From: Photobacterium atrarenae
GTDB taxonomy: Bacteria; Pseudomonadota; Gammaproteobacteria; Enterobacterales; Vibrionaceae
Direction of reading: 5' to 3'
DNA: 64,000 bases
NCBI RefSeq assembly: GCF_024380015.1
Contig: NZ_CP101508.1
Span: 682,001 to 746,000, forward strand
Shown here piece by piece: positions 21,780 through 33,118 of the stretch. The notes below the pieces were generated by a model. That model made no database searches. It was not told the origin of the DNA and worked only from the letters and a program-made list of their open reading frames with translations. The position numbers and the translations under genes are program-made. Position 1 is the first letter of the stretch. Every line of letters begins with the position of its first letter.

Positions 21780-21811
21780 GGTGGAAACCTCAGGTTGCGT
21801 CCAAGTTGTAG

Positions 21812-22693
21812 TTACTGACTATCCGTAGAGTATGCGTTCAAGGTGTTCAAAAGCGGAGATGTGTTAACACCTTTTGCGACGAATCCTTGGAGCCAGTCAG
21901 GTAGTTTTTTCAGTATTGCATCGGCATCTTGTTGGGTGCTAAATTCAGCAAACACGCAAGCGCCAGTGCCGGTCAATCTTGACGGCGCGTATTCTAACAG
22001 CCACGAAAGAGCCTTATCAACCTCGGGGTACACTCTTCGGACGATTTTTTCGCAATCGTTTTCGTAAACGCCCGCCAAACGTGCTTCCAAGCTCTTTTTT
22101 GCGCTGTTTCGCGGCAAGTCCGGGTGGGTGAAAATATCGACTGTGGCGATACTTACCTCAGGCTTGGCTACCAGATACCACTTCTCTTGCGGTGCGGCAG
22201 GCTGCAAGACTTCGCCTACCCCTTCGGCAAAGGCGCTGAAGCCACGGACAAACACCGGCACATCCGCGCCTAGCCGGAGGCCAATCTCGGCCAGGGCATC
22301 ATCGCTCAGTCCGGTTTGCCACAGATAATTGAGTGCCACCAGGGTGGTGGCGGCATTGGAGGAGCCACCGCCGAGACCGCCGCCCATCGGCAGCACTTTG
22401 TCGATTTCGATATCGGCGCCTGCCTGGATCCCGGCCGCCCGGCGCAACGCGTCGGCGGCGCGGTAGATCAGGTTTTCTTCGGTCGCAACGCCGTCGATGT
22501 CCGGTAGCAGGCGGATTTGCCCTGAGGGATTGGCGGTGATGGTTAACGTATCCCCGAAATCCAGGAACTGAAACAGGGTTTGCAGCTCGTGGTAGCCATT
22601 AGGACGGCGACCGGTGATATAGAGAAACAGGTTCAGCTTGGCCGGCGCTGGCCAGCGGGTGGTACGGGTGATCATCGTTGGGTTCGTAGCCAT
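21812..22693 (-). CDS. ispE: 4-diphosphocytidyl-2-C-methyl-D-erythritol kinase IspE
   Basis: GHMP kinase of the MEP isoprenoid pathway (293 aa), phosphorylating the 2-OH of CDP-methylerythritol. [25 protein letters not shown] and the ATP loop [15 protein letters not shown] are diagnostic, and [13 protein letters not shown] supplies the third GHMP motif. It starts six bases after lolB ends, so lolB-ispE-prs read as one operon. The start ATG has no clear Shine-Dalgarno, consistent with coupling to lolB. Confidence 0.96.
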   Translation of the reverse strand: MATNPTMITRTTRWPAPAKLNLFLYITGRRPNGYHELQTLFQFLDFGDTLTITANPSGQIRLLPDIDGVATEENLIYRAADALRRAAGIQAGADIEIDKVLPMGGGLGGGSSNAATTLVALNYLWQTGLSDDALAEIGLRLGADVPVFVRGFSAFAEGVGEVLQPAAPQEKWYLVAKPEVSIATVDIFTHPDLPRNSAKKSLEARLAGVYENDCEKIVRRVYPEVDKALSWLLEYAPSRLTGTGACVFAEFSTQQDADAILKKLPDWLQGFVAKGVNTSPLLNTLNAYSTDSQ

Positions 22694-22699
22694 GTCAGG

Positions 22700-23344
22700 T
22701 TATTTGTGGTTCAGTTGCCATTCATTGATGACAAGTGTAATACGGAGTGTGCCCTGGGACAGCTGCATACGTCTCGGCAGCGCCGGCGTCACGGAGTCAT
22801 CGTAGTCCAGGTAATCGAGCTGCCAGAGTTGATCGTCAATCTGCTTGGCGAGGTAAGCGACCCGGTTGTTTTGGTCAAGCTGGAAGGTATCCGCGCCGGT
22901 CGGCAGGCCAATTAACCAGTGGCGCATGTACTCCACCGGCAGGTTGATATCGGTCAGTTGATAGATCAACTGAGAAGCATCGCGGCCCCGGTAGGTGTTG
23001 CCGTCATGGCTGAGCAGGGTGACCTGGCTCGGGGTGGCATCCAGCTTGAGCAGGGTTTTGCCGAGGAAATTGGTCAGCAGCAGGTGATCCTGCCTCGGCG
23101 CGGTCTGCCAGACCAGATTGGCGCCAAAGCGTTTGGTGCCGCGATAGCCCAGCTTGCCCCTGGCCTGGTAATGGCTCAGCTGGGTCAGGCTGGCCTGATG
23201 AGACGGCCAGTCGACGGCCGGGCGTTCCGGTTGGGTGGCACAGCCGGTCAGCAGGCTCAGCAGCAGGGCAGCGCCGGCTGCGTGCCGGAGCCATGTGGTG
23301 CTGGATGGCGCTCGGGACGAACGTCGCGCAAAACTTGGGAACAT
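22700..23344 (-). CDS. lolB: Outer-membrane lipoprotein receptor LolB
   Basis: Lipoprotein (214 aa) that accepts lipoproteins from LolA and inserts them in the outer membrane. The signal peptide ends in the lipobox LLTGC followed by ATQPERP, with no Asp at +2, so outer-membrane sorting is expected. Mature-region signatures include HYQARGKLGYRG and LTDINLPVEYMRHWLIGLP. It is divergent from hemA, as in E. coli. Confidence 0.94.
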   Translation of the reverse strand: MFPSFARRSSRAPSSTTWLRHAAGAALLLSLLTGCATQPERPAVDWPSHQASLTQLSHYQARGKLGYRGTKRFGANLVWQTAPRQDHLLLTNFLGKTLLKLDATPSQVTLLSHDGNTYRGRDASQLIYQLTDINLPVEYMRHWLIGLPTGADTFQLDQNNRVAYLAKQIDDQLWQLDYLDYDDSVTPALPRRMQLSQGTLRITLVINEWQLNHK

Positions 23345-23573
23345 AACTTGTGATATACGAAATGAGTTTAGGCAAACAATAGCGATTTCTGGGCCATAAT
23401 ACCAACTGCGACAATGAATTGCTTAGCAGAATAAATACCAAAAAGGGTATTTGAATCACAACATTTGGCCAGGAATGCCATATTGATTACATGAGTATTC
23501 TTTTATTACGTTGGGGCATCAAGTAAAATCCCGGCTTGGATCTTTTTCACCGGCGAAGTGGTACACCGTCTCC

Positions 23574-24836
23574 ATGACCTTGCTTGCATTAGGAATCAAT
23601 CATAAAACAGCATCTGTGGACTTGCGCGAACGGGTTGCATTTCCACCGGAAAAGCTGACGAAGGCGCTGCAGCAACTTGAAGCGCATCCGGAAGTGACGA
23701 GCGGTGTGATCCTTTCGACCTGTAACCGAACCGAGCTCTATTGTGATGTTACCCAGAGCGGTCCGGGGGTGATGATCGACTGGCTGAGCAAATTTCATCA
23801 GCTGACTGCTGAAGAGTTGATGCCGAGTTTATATTTCCATGAAGAGCAAGCTGCCGTCCGGCATCTGATGCGGGTTGCCTGCGGGCTTGACTCCCTGGTG
23901 CTTGGCGAGCCGCAAATCCTCGGTCAGGTGAAGCAATCCTATGCCGATGCCCGCGACGGTGCGGCGGTGAACGGGATGCTGGAAAAACTGTTCCATAAAT
24001 CTTTTACTGTAGCCAAGCGGGTACGCACCGAGACTGATATCGGCGGCAATGCGGTGTCGGTAGCGTTTGCCGCCTGTACTTTGGCCAAACAAATCTTTGA
24101 ATCTCTCTCAGAGGCCACCGTGCTGCTGGTCGGCGCCGGGGAGACGATCGAACTGGTCGCGCGCCATCTGGCCGAGCAGGGGTGTAACCGTCTGATTGTC
24201 GCCAATCGGACCAAAGCGCGTGCCGAGGGGTTGGCAGATGAGTTCGGTGCCGAGGTGATAGGCCTGCCGGAGATCCCCGAACACCTGCACCGGGCTGATA
24301 TCGTGATCAGCTCCACGGCCAGTCCGCTGCCGATCATCGGTAAGGGGATGGTTGAAAAGGCGATTAAAGTTCGCCGCCATCAGCCGATGCTGCTGGTAGA
24401 CATCGCGGTGCCGCGCGATATCGAAACCGAGGTCGGTGATCTCAATGATGCCTATCTCTATACGGTTGATGATTTGCAGACGATTGTCGAAAAGAACCGC
24501 GAGCAGCGCAAGCTGGCGGCGATCCAGGCCGAGGCTATCGTTAGTGAGGAAAGTGCGGCTTTTATGAGCTGGCTGCGCTCGCTCGAAGCCGTAGACAGCA
24601 TTCGTCAGTACCGCTGCCATGCTGAAGATATCAAGAGTGAGCTTTTGTCCCGCAGCCTGCAGGCGATTGCCAATGGCAGTTCGCCGGAGAAAGTGCTGGC
24701 GGAGCTGAGTAATAAGCTGACCAATAAACTCATCCATGCCCCAACCAAGGCAATGCAGCAGGCCGCCCATAACGGAGAGCCGGAAAAGCTGGCGGTGATC
24801 CGCGAGACCTTGGGGCTCGATTCCTTCAAGAATTAA
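23574..24836 (+). CDS. hemA: Glutamyl-tRNA reductase HemA
   Basis: First committed enzyme of C5 tetrapyrrole synthesis (420 aa), reducing Glu-tRNA-Glu to glutamate semialdehyde. The catalytic cysteine is C50 in [20 protein letters not shown] and the NADPH-binding [17 protein letters not shown] are clear. The ATG at 23574 gives the family N-terminus [13 protein letters not shown]; the frame is open upstream but unrelated. The next gene, prfA, is 55 bases away, so hemA-prfA-prmC form the usual operon. Confidence 0.96.
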   Translation: MTLLALGINHKTASVDLRERVAFPPEKLTKALQQLEAHPEVTSGVILSTCNRTELYCDVTQSGPGVMIDWLSKFHQLTAEELMPSLYFHEEQAAVRHLMRVACGLDSLVLGEPQILGQVKQSYADARDGAAVNGMLEKLFHKSFTVAKRVRTETDIGGNAVSVAFAACTLAKQIFESLSEATVLLVGAGETIELVARHLAEQGCNRLIVANRTKARAEGLADEFGAEVIGLPEIPEHLHRADIVISSTASPLPIIGKGMVEKAIKVRRHQPMLLVDIAVPRDIETEVGDLNDAYLYTVDDLQTIVEKNREQRKLAAIQAEAIVSEESAAFMSWLRSLEAVDSIRQYRCHAEDIKSELLSRSLQAIANGSSPEKVLAELSNKLTNKLIHAPTKAMQQAAHNGEPEKLAVIRETLGLDSFKN

Positions 24837-24891
24837 CCTGTGGCAGGGCAAGTGCGCCCTGCCGTGATTCGGAACATAAGTTAAGTCAACT

Positions 24892-25980
24892 ATGAAACCT
24901 TCAATTTTAGTGAAATTAGAGACGCTGGTGGAGCGTTACGAAGAAGTCCAGCATTTGCTGGGCGATCCTGATGTGATTGGCGATCAGGATCGATTCCGTG
25001 CGCTGTCCCGCGAATATTCTCAGCTCGAAGAAGTCACCCAGTGCTTCCAGGCCTATCAACAGGCCAAAGAGAACCTGGAAACGGCTGAAGAAATGGCGAA
25101 GGAAGATGATCCGGATATGCGCGAGATGGCTTTGGAAGAAGTCAAAGAGGCGAAAGTGGAAATTGAGCGTCTGGAAGATGAACTGCAGGTGCTGCTGATC
25201 CCGAAAGATCCAAATGACGAGCGTAACTGTTTCATTGAAATTCGTGCCGGTGCTGGCGGTGACGAAGCCGGGATTTTTGCCGGCGACCTGTTCCGGATGT
25301 ACAGCAAATACGCCGAGAGCCGCGGCTGGCGAATTGAAGTCATGAGTGCCAACGAGGCCGAGCATGGCGGCTATAAAGAAATGATTGCCAAGATCAGCGG
25401 CGAAGGGGCCTACGGGATCCTCAAGTTTGAATCCGGCGGTCACCGGGTGCAGCGGGTGCCTGCGACCGAATCTCAGGGCCGGGTGCATACCTCAGCCTGT
25501 ACGGTGGCGATTTTACCGGAGATCCCGGAAGCCGAGATCCCGGAAATTAATGGCGGCGATCTGAAAATTGATACCTTCCGCGCCTCTGGTGCCGGTGGTC
25601 AGCACGTCAACACCACCGACTCCGCGATCCGGATCACTCACTTGCCGACCGGGATTGTGGTTGAATGTCAGGATGAGCGTTCGCAGCACAAGAATAAGGC
25701 CAAGGCTATGTCGGTGCTGGCGGCACGGATCATCCAGGCGGAAGAAGAGAAGCGCCAGGCAGAAGAAGCAAGTACGCGCCGTAACCTGCTGGGTTCGGGC
25801 GATCGCTCGGATCGGATCCGGACCTACAACTACCCGCAGGGCCGGGTGTCGGATCACCGGATTAACCTGACCATTTACCGCCTTAACGAAGTGATGGAAG
25901 GGGAGTTGGACACCCTGATCCAGCCGGTGCTGCAGGAGCATCAGGCCGATCAGCTGGCGGCGATGGCCGAGCAAAGCTGA
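24892..25980 (+). CDS. prfA: Peptide chain release factor 1
   Basis: Release factor for UAA and UAG (362 aa). The PAT codon-reading tripeptide is in [15 protein letters not shown] and the catalytic GGQ is at residues 235-237, in the context [13 protein letters not shown], whose Gln is the substrate of PrmC encoded next door. Its stop overlaps the prmC start by one base. Confidence 0.97.
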   Translation: MKPSILVKLETLVERYEEVQHLLGDPDVIGDQDRFRALSREYSQLEEVTQCFQAYQQAKENLETAEEMAKEDDPDMREMALEEVKEAKVEIERLEDELQVLLIPKDPNDERNCFIEIRAGAGGDEAGIFAGDLFRMYSKYAESRGWRIEVMSANEAEHGGYKEMIAKISGEGAYGILKFESGGHRVQRVPATESQGRVHTSACTVAILPEIPEAEIPEINGGDLKIDTFRASGAGGQHVNTTDSAIRITHLPTGIVVECQDERSQHKNKAKAMSVLAARIIQAEEEKRQAEEASTRRNLLGSGDRSDRIRTYNYPQGRVSDHRINLTIYRLNEVMEGELDTLIQPVLQEHQADQLAAMAEQS

Positions 25981-26828
25981 TGGCACTGAGCATTGAGGCG
26001 CTGCTCAAGCAGGCGGCGCAGCAACTGGGCGATGCCGGCTCTGACAGTCCGAAAATTGATGCCGCGGTGCTGTTGTGCCATGTGCTCGACAAGCCGCGCA
26101 GCCATTTGCTGACCTGGCCGGAGAAAGCGCCGGAACCGGCGCAGCAAGCCGCATTTGAGGCCTTGCTGCAGCGCCGCCTTGCCGGTGAGCCGGTGGCTTA
26201 TCTGGTCGGGGAGCGGGAATTCTGGTCGCTGCCGCTGAAAGTAGCGCCCCATACCCTGATCCCGCGTCCGGATACCGAGCGCCTGGTCGAACTGGCGCTG
26301 GAGAAAATTCCGGCCGGGCCGGGGGCTGTGCTGGATCTCGGCACCGGCACCGGGGCAATCGCGCTGGCGATTGCATCCGAGCGCCCGGATCTGGCGGTCA
26401 CCGGGATTGATTTGCGCCCGGAGGCGGCGCAGCTTGCGGGTGAAAATAGTGAGCGGCTGAAGATCACCAATACCCGCTTTTTGTCGGGAAGCTGGTATAG
26501 TCCCCTGGTGGCCGATGAACAATTTGCCGTGATTGTCAGTAATCCGCCTTATATTGATGCGGCCGATCCGCACCTGGCGCAGGGCGATGTCCGATTTGAG
26601 CCGAAAAGCGCGCTGGTGGCAGACGATCACGGTCTGGCGGATATTCGCCACATCAGTGAGCAGGGCCGGCAGTTTTTGCTGCCGGGCGGTTGGTTGCTGA
26701 TGGAGCATGGTTATGAGCAGGGAAAGGCCGTTCGCGATATTTTACAGCGCCTGGGGTATGAGCAGATCAGCACGGCACAGGATTATGCCGGCTTGGATCG
26801 GGTCACCCTGGGATGCTGGCAAGGATAG
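25980..26828 (+). CDS. prmC: Release factor glutamine methyltransferase PrmC (HemK)
   Basis: SAM-dependent N5-glutamine methyltransferase (282 aa) that modifies the GGQ glutamine of RF1 and RF2. An N-terminal helical domain is followed by the Rossmann domain with VLDLGTGTGAIALAIA (SAM loop) and the catalytic NPPY at residues 188-191. Start and prfA stop share a base (TGATG), indicating coupling of enzyme and substrate. Confidence 0.96.
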   Translation: MALSIEALLKQAAQQLGDAGSDSPKIDAAVLLCHVLDKPRSHLLTWPEKAPEPAQQAAFEALLQRRLAGEPVAYLVGEREFWSLPLKVAPHTLIPRPDTERLVELALEKIPAGPGAVLDLGTGTGAIALAIASERPDLAVTGIDLRPEAAQLAGENSERLKITNTRFLSGSWYSPLVADEQFAVIVSNPPYIDAADPHLAQGDVRFEPKSALVADDHGLADIRHISEQGRQFLLPGGWLLMEHGYEQGKAVRDILQRLGYEQISTAQDYAGLDRVTLGCWQG

Positions 26829-26840
26829 AGAGAGAAAAGT

Positions 26841-27221
26841 ATGTACGTTGCACTGAAACACACCCATATGTTGGCAATTGCGCTGAGTGTCCTGTTGTTT
26901 GTGGTCCGTTACGGCCTGATGATGGCCAACTCATCATTGCTGGAGCGCAAAGCGCTGAAGATCACCCCGCATGTGGTCGATACCTTCATGTTGCTCAGCG
27001 GCGTGGCCCTGATTGCTGTGACCGGTTTTATTCCGTTTACCGAAGCCGGCGGCTGGCTGACCGAAAAGCTGAGTTGCGTACTGGCCTATATTGCGCTGGC
27101 GTTCTTTACCCTGAAATACGGTAAGAACAAGGTCTTTAAGTCATTTGCCTTCCTGGGTGCTCTGGGATGGGTTGTTGCGGCAGGGAAGATTGCCGTCACC
27201 AAGACACCGTTTCTGGGGTGA
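26841..27221 (+). CDS. sirB2: SirB2-family membrane protein
   Basis: Small integral membrane protein (126 aa) of the SirB family with four predicted hydrophobic segments (about residues 8-26, 42-64, 75-90 and 98-116). Its biochemical role is unknown. It sits in the hemA-prfA-prmC-sirB2-sirB1-kdsA cluster, 12 bases after prmC, as in E. coli (ychQ position). Confidence 0.88.
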   Translation: MYVALKHTHMLAIALSVLLFVVRYGLMMANSSLLERKALKITPHVVDTFMLLSGVALIAVTGFIPFTEAGGWLTEKLSCVLAYIALAFFTLKYGKNKVFKSFAFLGALGWVVAAGKIAVTKTPFLG

Positions 27222-27223
27222 TC

Positions 27224-28033
27224 ATGGTTGATTTTGAACTCGATGACCTGGAGCAAATGGCGCTGATTGAGGGGGCCCTCGAATTGACCGCGGCCCTGGA
27301 TCCCGGTTTTCCGGTGGACTGGGTTCGGCTGCAACTGGAGCGTCTGGCCAAAGAAGCCGAGGTGGCGCTGATGGATGAAATCAATCCGCAGCTGCGCCTG
27401 GATGGGTTGATTCGCCTGTTCTACCGCGAGTGGGGATTTTGTGGCGATCAGGAGCAGTATTTTTCGTCTCAGAACCTGTACCTGGATCAGGTGCTGGATC
27501 GCAAGAAAGGGATTCCGGTTAGTCTCGGCGCTATCTTTTTATACCTGGCCCGTCATTTAGAGTTGCCGGTCAGCAGCGTCGGGTTCCCGACCCAGTACAT
27601 CATCAAAATCAGCTGGTACGATCGTGAGCCGCAGTACCTGAACCCGTTTGATGGTGAGTACCTCAGCGAGCGGACGATGGCTGCCTGGCTCAAAGGCCAC
27701 CGTGGCCCGTTTACCGAGCTGCGATGCGAGCATCTGGACGAAGCGGAAAACGGCGACATCCTGGCGCGCTGGCTGACAGTGATGAAAAGTGCCCTGCTGC
27801 GGGAGGAGCGTTACGCTGACGCCTTGCGCTGTAGCGATCTGGCGTTGGCGTTCCGTCCTGGCGATCCGCATGAAATCCGTGATCGTGGCTATATTTACCA
27901 GCAGCTTGACTGCAATCATGCGGCGGCGATGGATTATGAGTATTTCATCGAGCAGTGCCCGGAAGATCCGGCGGCCAAGCTGCTGAAGCTGCAGGTGAAA
28001 GCCTTGCATGAAGAGCCTTTGGTGCTGCACTGA
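27224..28033 (+). CDS. sirB1: SirB1-family transglutaminase-like/TPR protein
   Basis: Cytoplasmic protein of 269 aa, the same length as E. coli YchA. It has an N-terminal transglutaminase-like domain (FYREWGFCGDQEQYFSSQNLYLDQVLDRKKGIPVSL, seen in parts) and C-terminal TPR-like helices (ADALRCSDLALAFRPGDPHEI). No enzymatic activity is established for the family. The ATG at 27224 lies two bases after the sirB2 stop; the longer open frame overlapping sirB2 is not supported. Confidence 0.88.
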   Translation: MVDFELDDLEQMALIEGALELTAALDPGFPVDWVRLQLERLAKEAEVALMDEINPQLRLDGLIRLFYREWGFCGDQEQYFSSQNLYLDQVLDRKKGIPVSLGAIFLYLARHLELPVSSVGFPTQYIIKISWYDREPQYLNPFDGEYLSERTMAAWLKGHRGPFTELRCEHLDEAENGDILARWLTVMKSALLREERYADALRCSDLALAFRPGDPHEIRDRGYIYQQLDCNHAAAMDYEYFIEQCPEDPAAKLLKLQVKALHEEPLVLH

Positions 28034-28055
28034 GCCCGAAATGAATCTTGGGTAG

Positions 28056-28958
<903 letters not shown>

Positions 28959-28990
28959 CTGATTTTCAATCCGGAACACTCGATCGCTCA

Positions 28991-29021
28991 GGCCCGGCAG
29001 CCACGCTGCCGGGCCTTTTTT
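28991..29021 (+). terminator. kdsA terminator
   Basis: Ten-base-pair stem GGCCCGGCAG/CTGCCGGGCC with a five-base loop and six T's. The rest of the gap up to 29276 is AT-rich with no gene or clear site recognised. Confidence 0.93.
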
Positions 29022-29276
29022 ATGCCCAGCCGGCAGAGGTTCGGCTTCTTATGGATAAATATTCTGTCAATTTTTTCAATGTGTAAAAATTCAGAGTAAA
29101 GTTCTGATTTGATCCGGAAATTTCAGTGTCATTCAATAGGACATTGCAAATTGCTGGCCTATCTCCCTAGCTACCCACCAAAAGCTAAGAGTGATGTCTG
29201 CCATCCGCGATGTGAGAATTTAATTCTGTATCTGTATGCTCCTGCCGCTTAAAATATTAGATGTGTAGGATTTTGC

Positions 29277-30533
29277 GTGCCATTATCTCAAAACAGAGTC
29301 CTGAGTCAGGCCGGGGAAGCGGCTCCACGTTGGAGCCAACACGATACCAGCTGGACGCTGAGTTTATTCGGAACGGCGGTGGGGGCCGGTATTTTATTTT
29401 TGCCGATCAATATTGGGGTCGGCGGCTTCTGGCCGTTGGTGATTATGGCCCTGTTGGCCGGGCCAATGACTTTCCTGGCCCATCGCGGGTTAGCGCGGTT
29501 TGTGTTGTCCTCGTCCCGTCCGGAGGCGGATTTTACCGATGTGGTTGATGAGCATTTCGGAAGCCGTGTTGGGCGGGTGATTGCGCTGCTTTATTTTCTG
29601 TCGATTTTCCCGATTTTGCTGATCTACGGCGTCGGACTGACCAATACGGTGGAGAGCTTTCTGATACACCAGATGGGTATCACGCCGCCGTCGCGGGTGT
29701 TGCTCTCGGGCGGGCTGATCTTCGCCATGATAGCGGTCATGATGGCCGGGGAAGCTGTCATGCTGAAAGTCTTTGCCGTGATTGTTTATCCGCTGGCAGC
29801 GATCCTGGCCGGATTGTCGCTGTATCTGGTTCCGGGCTGGCAGCTGCCGGCAATGACGGTATGGCCGCAATGGCAGGACTTTTCGCTAACCCTGTGGCTG
29901 GCGGTGCCGGTCACAGTGTTTGCCTTCAGCCATGCAGCTGCCATTTCCAGTTTCGTTCATGCGCAGCGCCGTCATTATGCTGAGTATGCCGGAGCCAAGA
30001 GTGAGCAGATCTTAAAGCGCACGTCGGTGATGCTGATTGCGTTTGTGCTGTTTTTCGTGTTTTCCTGCGTTCTGAGCCTGTCTCCGGCCCAGCTGATGGA
30101 AGCCAAAACGCAGAATGTGTCGGTACTCTCTTATCTGGCCAATATTCACAACAACCCGTTGATTGTTGCCCTGGGGCCGGTGATCGCCTTTATCGCGATC
30201 ACCTCGTCTTTCCTTGGTCACTTTATGGGCGCGCGAGAGAGCCTCAACGGATTGCTGTACAAGCAAACCGGCCTGGCGATGGCTAAGCTAGACAAACTGG
30301 GCATTGTGCTGATGTTTCTGGCGATCTGGCTGGCAGCAGTGCTGAACCCGAGCATCCTCGGGATGATGGAAGCATTGTCCGGGCCGGTGATTGCGATGAT
30401 CCTGTTTATCATGCCGATGCTGGCGGTCTACCGGGTACCGGCGCTGAAAGCCTACCGGGGGCGGGTGAGCACGTATTTTGTGTTGGTGGTCGGGCTGCTG
30501 GCTGTTTCAGCCATTGTGTTTAACTTGCTGTAA
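29277..30533 (+). CDS. HAAAP-family amino-acid permease (SdaC-like serine/threonine transporter)
   Basis: Inner-membrane symporter (418 aa) with about eleven hydrophobic segments. The N-terminal TSWTLSLFGTAVGAGILFLP is the hydroxy/aromatic amino-acid permease signature, closest to the SdaC serine branch; KVFAVIVYPLAAILAGLSLYLVP and SSFLGHFMGARESLNG also fit. It starts with GTG, TAGGA eight bases upstream. The substrate cannot be fixed from sequence alone: serine or threonine is most likely. It is monocistronic, convergent with the chemoreceptor gene. Confidence 0.85.
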   Translation: MPLSQNRVLSQAGEAAPRWSQHDTSWTLSLFGTAVGAGILFLPINIGVGGFWPLVIMALLAGPMTFLAHRGLARFVLSSSRPEADFTDVVDEHFGSRVGRVIALLYFLSIFPILLIYGVGLTNTVESFLIHQMGITPPSRVLLSGGLIFAMIAVMMAGEAVMLKVFAVIVYPLAAILAGLSLYLVPGWQLPAMTVWPQWQDFSLTLWLAVPVTVFAFSHAAAISSFVHAQRRHYAEYAGAKSEQILKRTSVMLIAFVLFFVFSCVLSLSPAQLMEAKTQNVSVLSYLANIHNNPLIVALGPVIAFIAITSSFLGHFMGARESLNGLLYKQTGLAMAKLDKLGIVLMFLAIWLAAVLNPSILGMMEALSGPVIAMILFIMPMLAVYRVPALKAYRGRVSTYFVLVVGLLAVSAIVFNLL

Positions 30534-30572
30534 TAGGACTGTAGTGGGTTTACTGCCGGGACAGGCAGAAAC

Positions 30573-30602
30573 AAAAAGGCTTGCCGTGGGGCAAGCCTTT
30601 TT
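30573..30602. terminator. Bidirectional terminator, permease and chemoreceptor
   Basis: Thirteen-base-pair inverted repeat AAAAAGGCTTGCC/GGCAAGCCTTTTT with a four-base loop between two convergent genes. Confidence 0.93.
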
Positions 30603-30625
30603 CATATCGCTTTCGTCGCGCGGTG

Positions 30626-32509
30626 TTACAGCTTGAAGCGGTTGATTTCCTGCTGCAGCTCATGGGAGAGGTGCGATAGCTCAGCGGCCTGCTTGGCAGC
30701 TTCGTCCGCTTCGACAGCCAGCTCATTCGATACGTCGCGGATCCCTTCGGTATTGCGGGTAATTTCCGAGGTTACCGATGACTGTTCTTCAGCAGCCGAG
30801 GCTATCTGGGTCGCCATATCACTGATGTTGGTCACGGCGCTGTTGATTTGAGACAGGCTGGCAGAGGCAGCATTGGCATCATCCACGCTGGTTTCGGCCA
30901 GACGACGGCTGTCTTCCATGATCCCGACGGCGCGGCCGGTGGTTTGTTGCAGGGTTTCAATCATTTGCTGAATTTCCTGCGTCGATGCGTGGGTGCGCTG
31001 GCTCAACACACGGACTTCATCGGCAACCACGGCAAAACCACGACCCTGCTCACCGGCACGGGCAGCTTCGATGGCGGCATTCAGGGCCAGCAGGTTAGTC
31101 TGCTCGGCAATGTCCTGGATGGTCGACAGAATGGTGTTGATGCTCTGGGCATGGGTGTTCAGCTCGCCGATCACCCCGGTCGCGGTATCGACTTCGGTAG
31201 CCAGGCTGGTAATCGATTGCTGGCTCTGGCTCACTTGCTGGGCACCATGCTCGGAAACGTCGACCGTTTCACCCGAGGTGCGGGCCGTGTTATCGGCATT
31301 GCCGGCGATTTCTTGGGTGGCGGCGGCCATCTCGTTGATCGCGGTTGCCACCATGTTGATCTCGTCCTGCTGATGCTGGATCCGGGTGCTACGCTCTTCT
31401 GCTTGCGAGGCCGTGATATGCGCTTGTTGGCTCAGGGCCGAGGAGACTTCGTTCAGGCGGCTGACCATTCCATGCATGTTGCCGACAAAGCGGTTGAAGT
31501 TGTGGGCCAGTTGGCCGACTTCATCGTCGCTGCGCGGCTCCAGGCGCTGGGTCAGATCGCCTTCGCCGGTGGCGATTTCAGCCAGGGCTTGGGACACACG
31601 GCCCAGATCGCGGAACAGGAAGCCCACCAGCCAGGCAACAGCGCTGACTACGGCCAGAGTGATAATAAGCGAGGTGATGATCAGCTGGCTCAGGAGTTTA
31701 CTGTGGCTGGCTTCTTCAGTCGCGCGATCCAGCTCCAGGCCCAGGATCCATTCGGTGCCCGGAACATTGGCAAAATACAGCAGCTTTTCCTGGCCCTTGA
31801 CCGTCGCTTCGGTAATATCGTGTGATTGAACAGCGGCATTGATCGTTGCCATGCTGATGTTTTTGCTGTAGCGACTGATTGGCTGAAGCAACAGAGACTT
31901 ATCAGGGTGGGCCAGAAAAGTGTTGTCCTGCTTGTTGATCAGCATCGCGAAGGCCTGGTCGCCGACATCGAGGTTGATTACGTCGTTGATCAACTGGTCG
32001 ATCAGCACGTCGGCACCGACGATACCCACGAGTTGACCGTTCTTACGCACCGGCTCGGCAATCGTGACCAGCAGGGCATTGGTGATCGCATCTTTATATG
32101 CGGTGGTGATGATTTGCTTACCGGCATTTTGTGCATCCTGGTACCACGGACGGGTCCGCGGATCATAGTCGGCGCGATTTCGCTCCGGATGCGAGCGGAA
32201 CATCTCACCGGCCGGGGTGCCAAAGAAGATATCGTCAAAGCCGCCGGCTTTGCGTGCCTGTTGCAGGTACGGCACTTTCTCGTCTTTGGTAGTGTAATCA
32301 TTAAATGCGCTGGCAATATTGCTGCGAATCGAAATCCATTCTGAAATACTTTCTGTTGCCGCTGAGGAAATACTCTGGGCGCGGGCGTAGATACCGTTTC
32401 GGGTTTGATCAGACAGTTGCTCAGCGGCCAGCCAGGTCAGTGCCGTCGCCATGATAACCACGGCGGATAAGCTGGCCCCGATGAGCTTTTGCTTCAAAGA
32501 TAATTTCAT
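30626..32509 (-). CDS. Methyl-accepting chemotaxis protein with periplasmic Cache sensor
   Basis: Chemoreceptor of 627 aa. Membrane segment about residues 8-29; periplasmic dCache-type domain with [14 protein letters not shown] and [21 protein letters not shown]; second membrane segment about 270-295; HAMP; then the long signalling coiled coil with the conserved tip [34 protein letters not shown] (seen in parts). Gln/Glu-rich methylation stretches flank it. The Cache motif RxxxWY suggests a small-molecule ligand, often an amino acid, but this is inference. Orphan gene, no che genes nearby. Confidence 0.93.
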   Translation of the reverse strand: MKLSLKQKLIGASLSAVVIMATALTWLAAEQLSDQTRNGIYARAQSISSAATESISEWISIRSNIASAFNDYTTKDEKVPYLQQARKAGGFDDIFFGTPAGEMFRSHPERNRADYDPRTRPWYQDAQNAGKQIITTAYKDAITNALLVTIAEPVRKNGQLVGIVGADVLIDQLINDVINLDVGDQAFAMLINKQDNTFLAHPDKSLLLQPISRYSKNISMATINAAVQSHDITEATVKGQEKLLYFANVPGTEWILGLELDRATEEASHSKLLSQLIITSLIITLAVVSAVAWLVGFLFRDLGRVSQALAEIATGEGDLTQRLEPRSDDEVGQLAHNFNRFVGNMHGMVSRLNEVSSALSQQAHITASQAEERSTRIQHQQDEINMVATAINEMAAATQEIAGNADNTARTSGETVDVSEHGAQQVSQSQQSITSLATEVDTATGVIGELNTHAQSINTILSTIQDIAEQTNLLALNAAIEAARAGEQGRGFAVVADEVRVLSQRTHASTQEIQQMIETLQQTTGRAVGIMEDSRRLAETSVDDANAASASLSQINSAVTNISDMATQIASAAEEQSSVTSEITRNTEGIRDVSNELAVEADEAAKQAAELSHLSHELQQEINRFKL

Positions 32510-32736
32510 TGTTATCGATTCTCAAAAGACATGGATATGGGTATTCGTCGGCCGGATTTTATCGATAATTTAAGCGACATGCACGAAAAAGTGACGCGGG
32601 TCATATAAATCATACAATTTATAAGAATATTTCATTTAAATTGACGTATTTGTAAGTATCGACGTCAGTTTTTTGACGATCGAGTGAAGCTGTAATCACT
32701 CTTCATGAGTGTCGAAATTCAGCTTTCGCAGCACTA

Positions 32737-32898
32737 ATACCAATCAAAGTAAATAAGTGATCAGAAATAGCGCCGGAAAAATGTTTGAGAACAAGGCAGA
32801 ATTTTTAGATAACTAATTATTCTACAATCAAAAATTCTAACGCAGTTATCGAGCATTTGAACAAGCTAGAATGACCCCTTATTTACTGCGATTGGTAT
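32737..32898. repeat. 162-bp MITE-like repeat, copy 1
   Basis: Begins ATACCAATC and ends GATTGGTAT, with longer imperfect terminal inverted repeats (AGTAAATAAG near one end, CTTATTTACTG near the other). A second copy of exactly the same length lies at 44701-44862. It encodes nothing and lies in the 609-base gap between the chemoreceptor and the NhaC-family gene. The rest of that gap holds the MetJ-like operator and promoter described separately. Confidence 0.85.
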
Positions 32899-33033
32899 AA
32901 ACTTGCTTTGAGTGCAGAAACTCATGTTATCGATACAGTGAACACTGGGGAAGAATATCACCTTGCCGTCAGAGCAATGATACCAGTTGATTATTGGTTG
33001 CCGTCGGATCAACTATTAATCTAGGTGAATGTT

Positions 33034-33057
33034 GGATGTTTAGACGTCTAGATGTTG
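33034..33057 (+). promoter_or_regulatory. Tandem MetJ (met-box) operator
   Basis: Three contiguous 8-mers: GGATGTTT, AGACGTCT, AGATGTTG. The middle one equals the MetJ consensus and the flanking ones match 5 of 8. The operator runs into the -35 TTGACA at 33055-33060, where a repressor would block RNA polymerase. Confidence 0.75.
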
Positions 33058-33083
33058 ACACTTCCAGGTGCAAGCTCTAGGCT
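33055..33083 (+). promoter_or_regulatory. Promoter of the NhaC-family gene
   Basis: Consensus -35 TTGACA, a 17-base spacer and a weak -10 TAGGCT. It overlaps the met-box operator and lies 36 bases before the start codon. A further partial met box, AGATGTCC, is at 33101-33108. Confidence 0.65.
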
Positions 33084-33118
33084 AGGGCAAATTTTAAAAT
33101 AGATGTCCTGTAGTCATC

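Noticed and set aside
23345..23573. Long in-frame extension of hemA to 23511
   Set aside because: The family N-terminus [13 protein letters not shown] begins at 23574 and the upstream residues match nothing.
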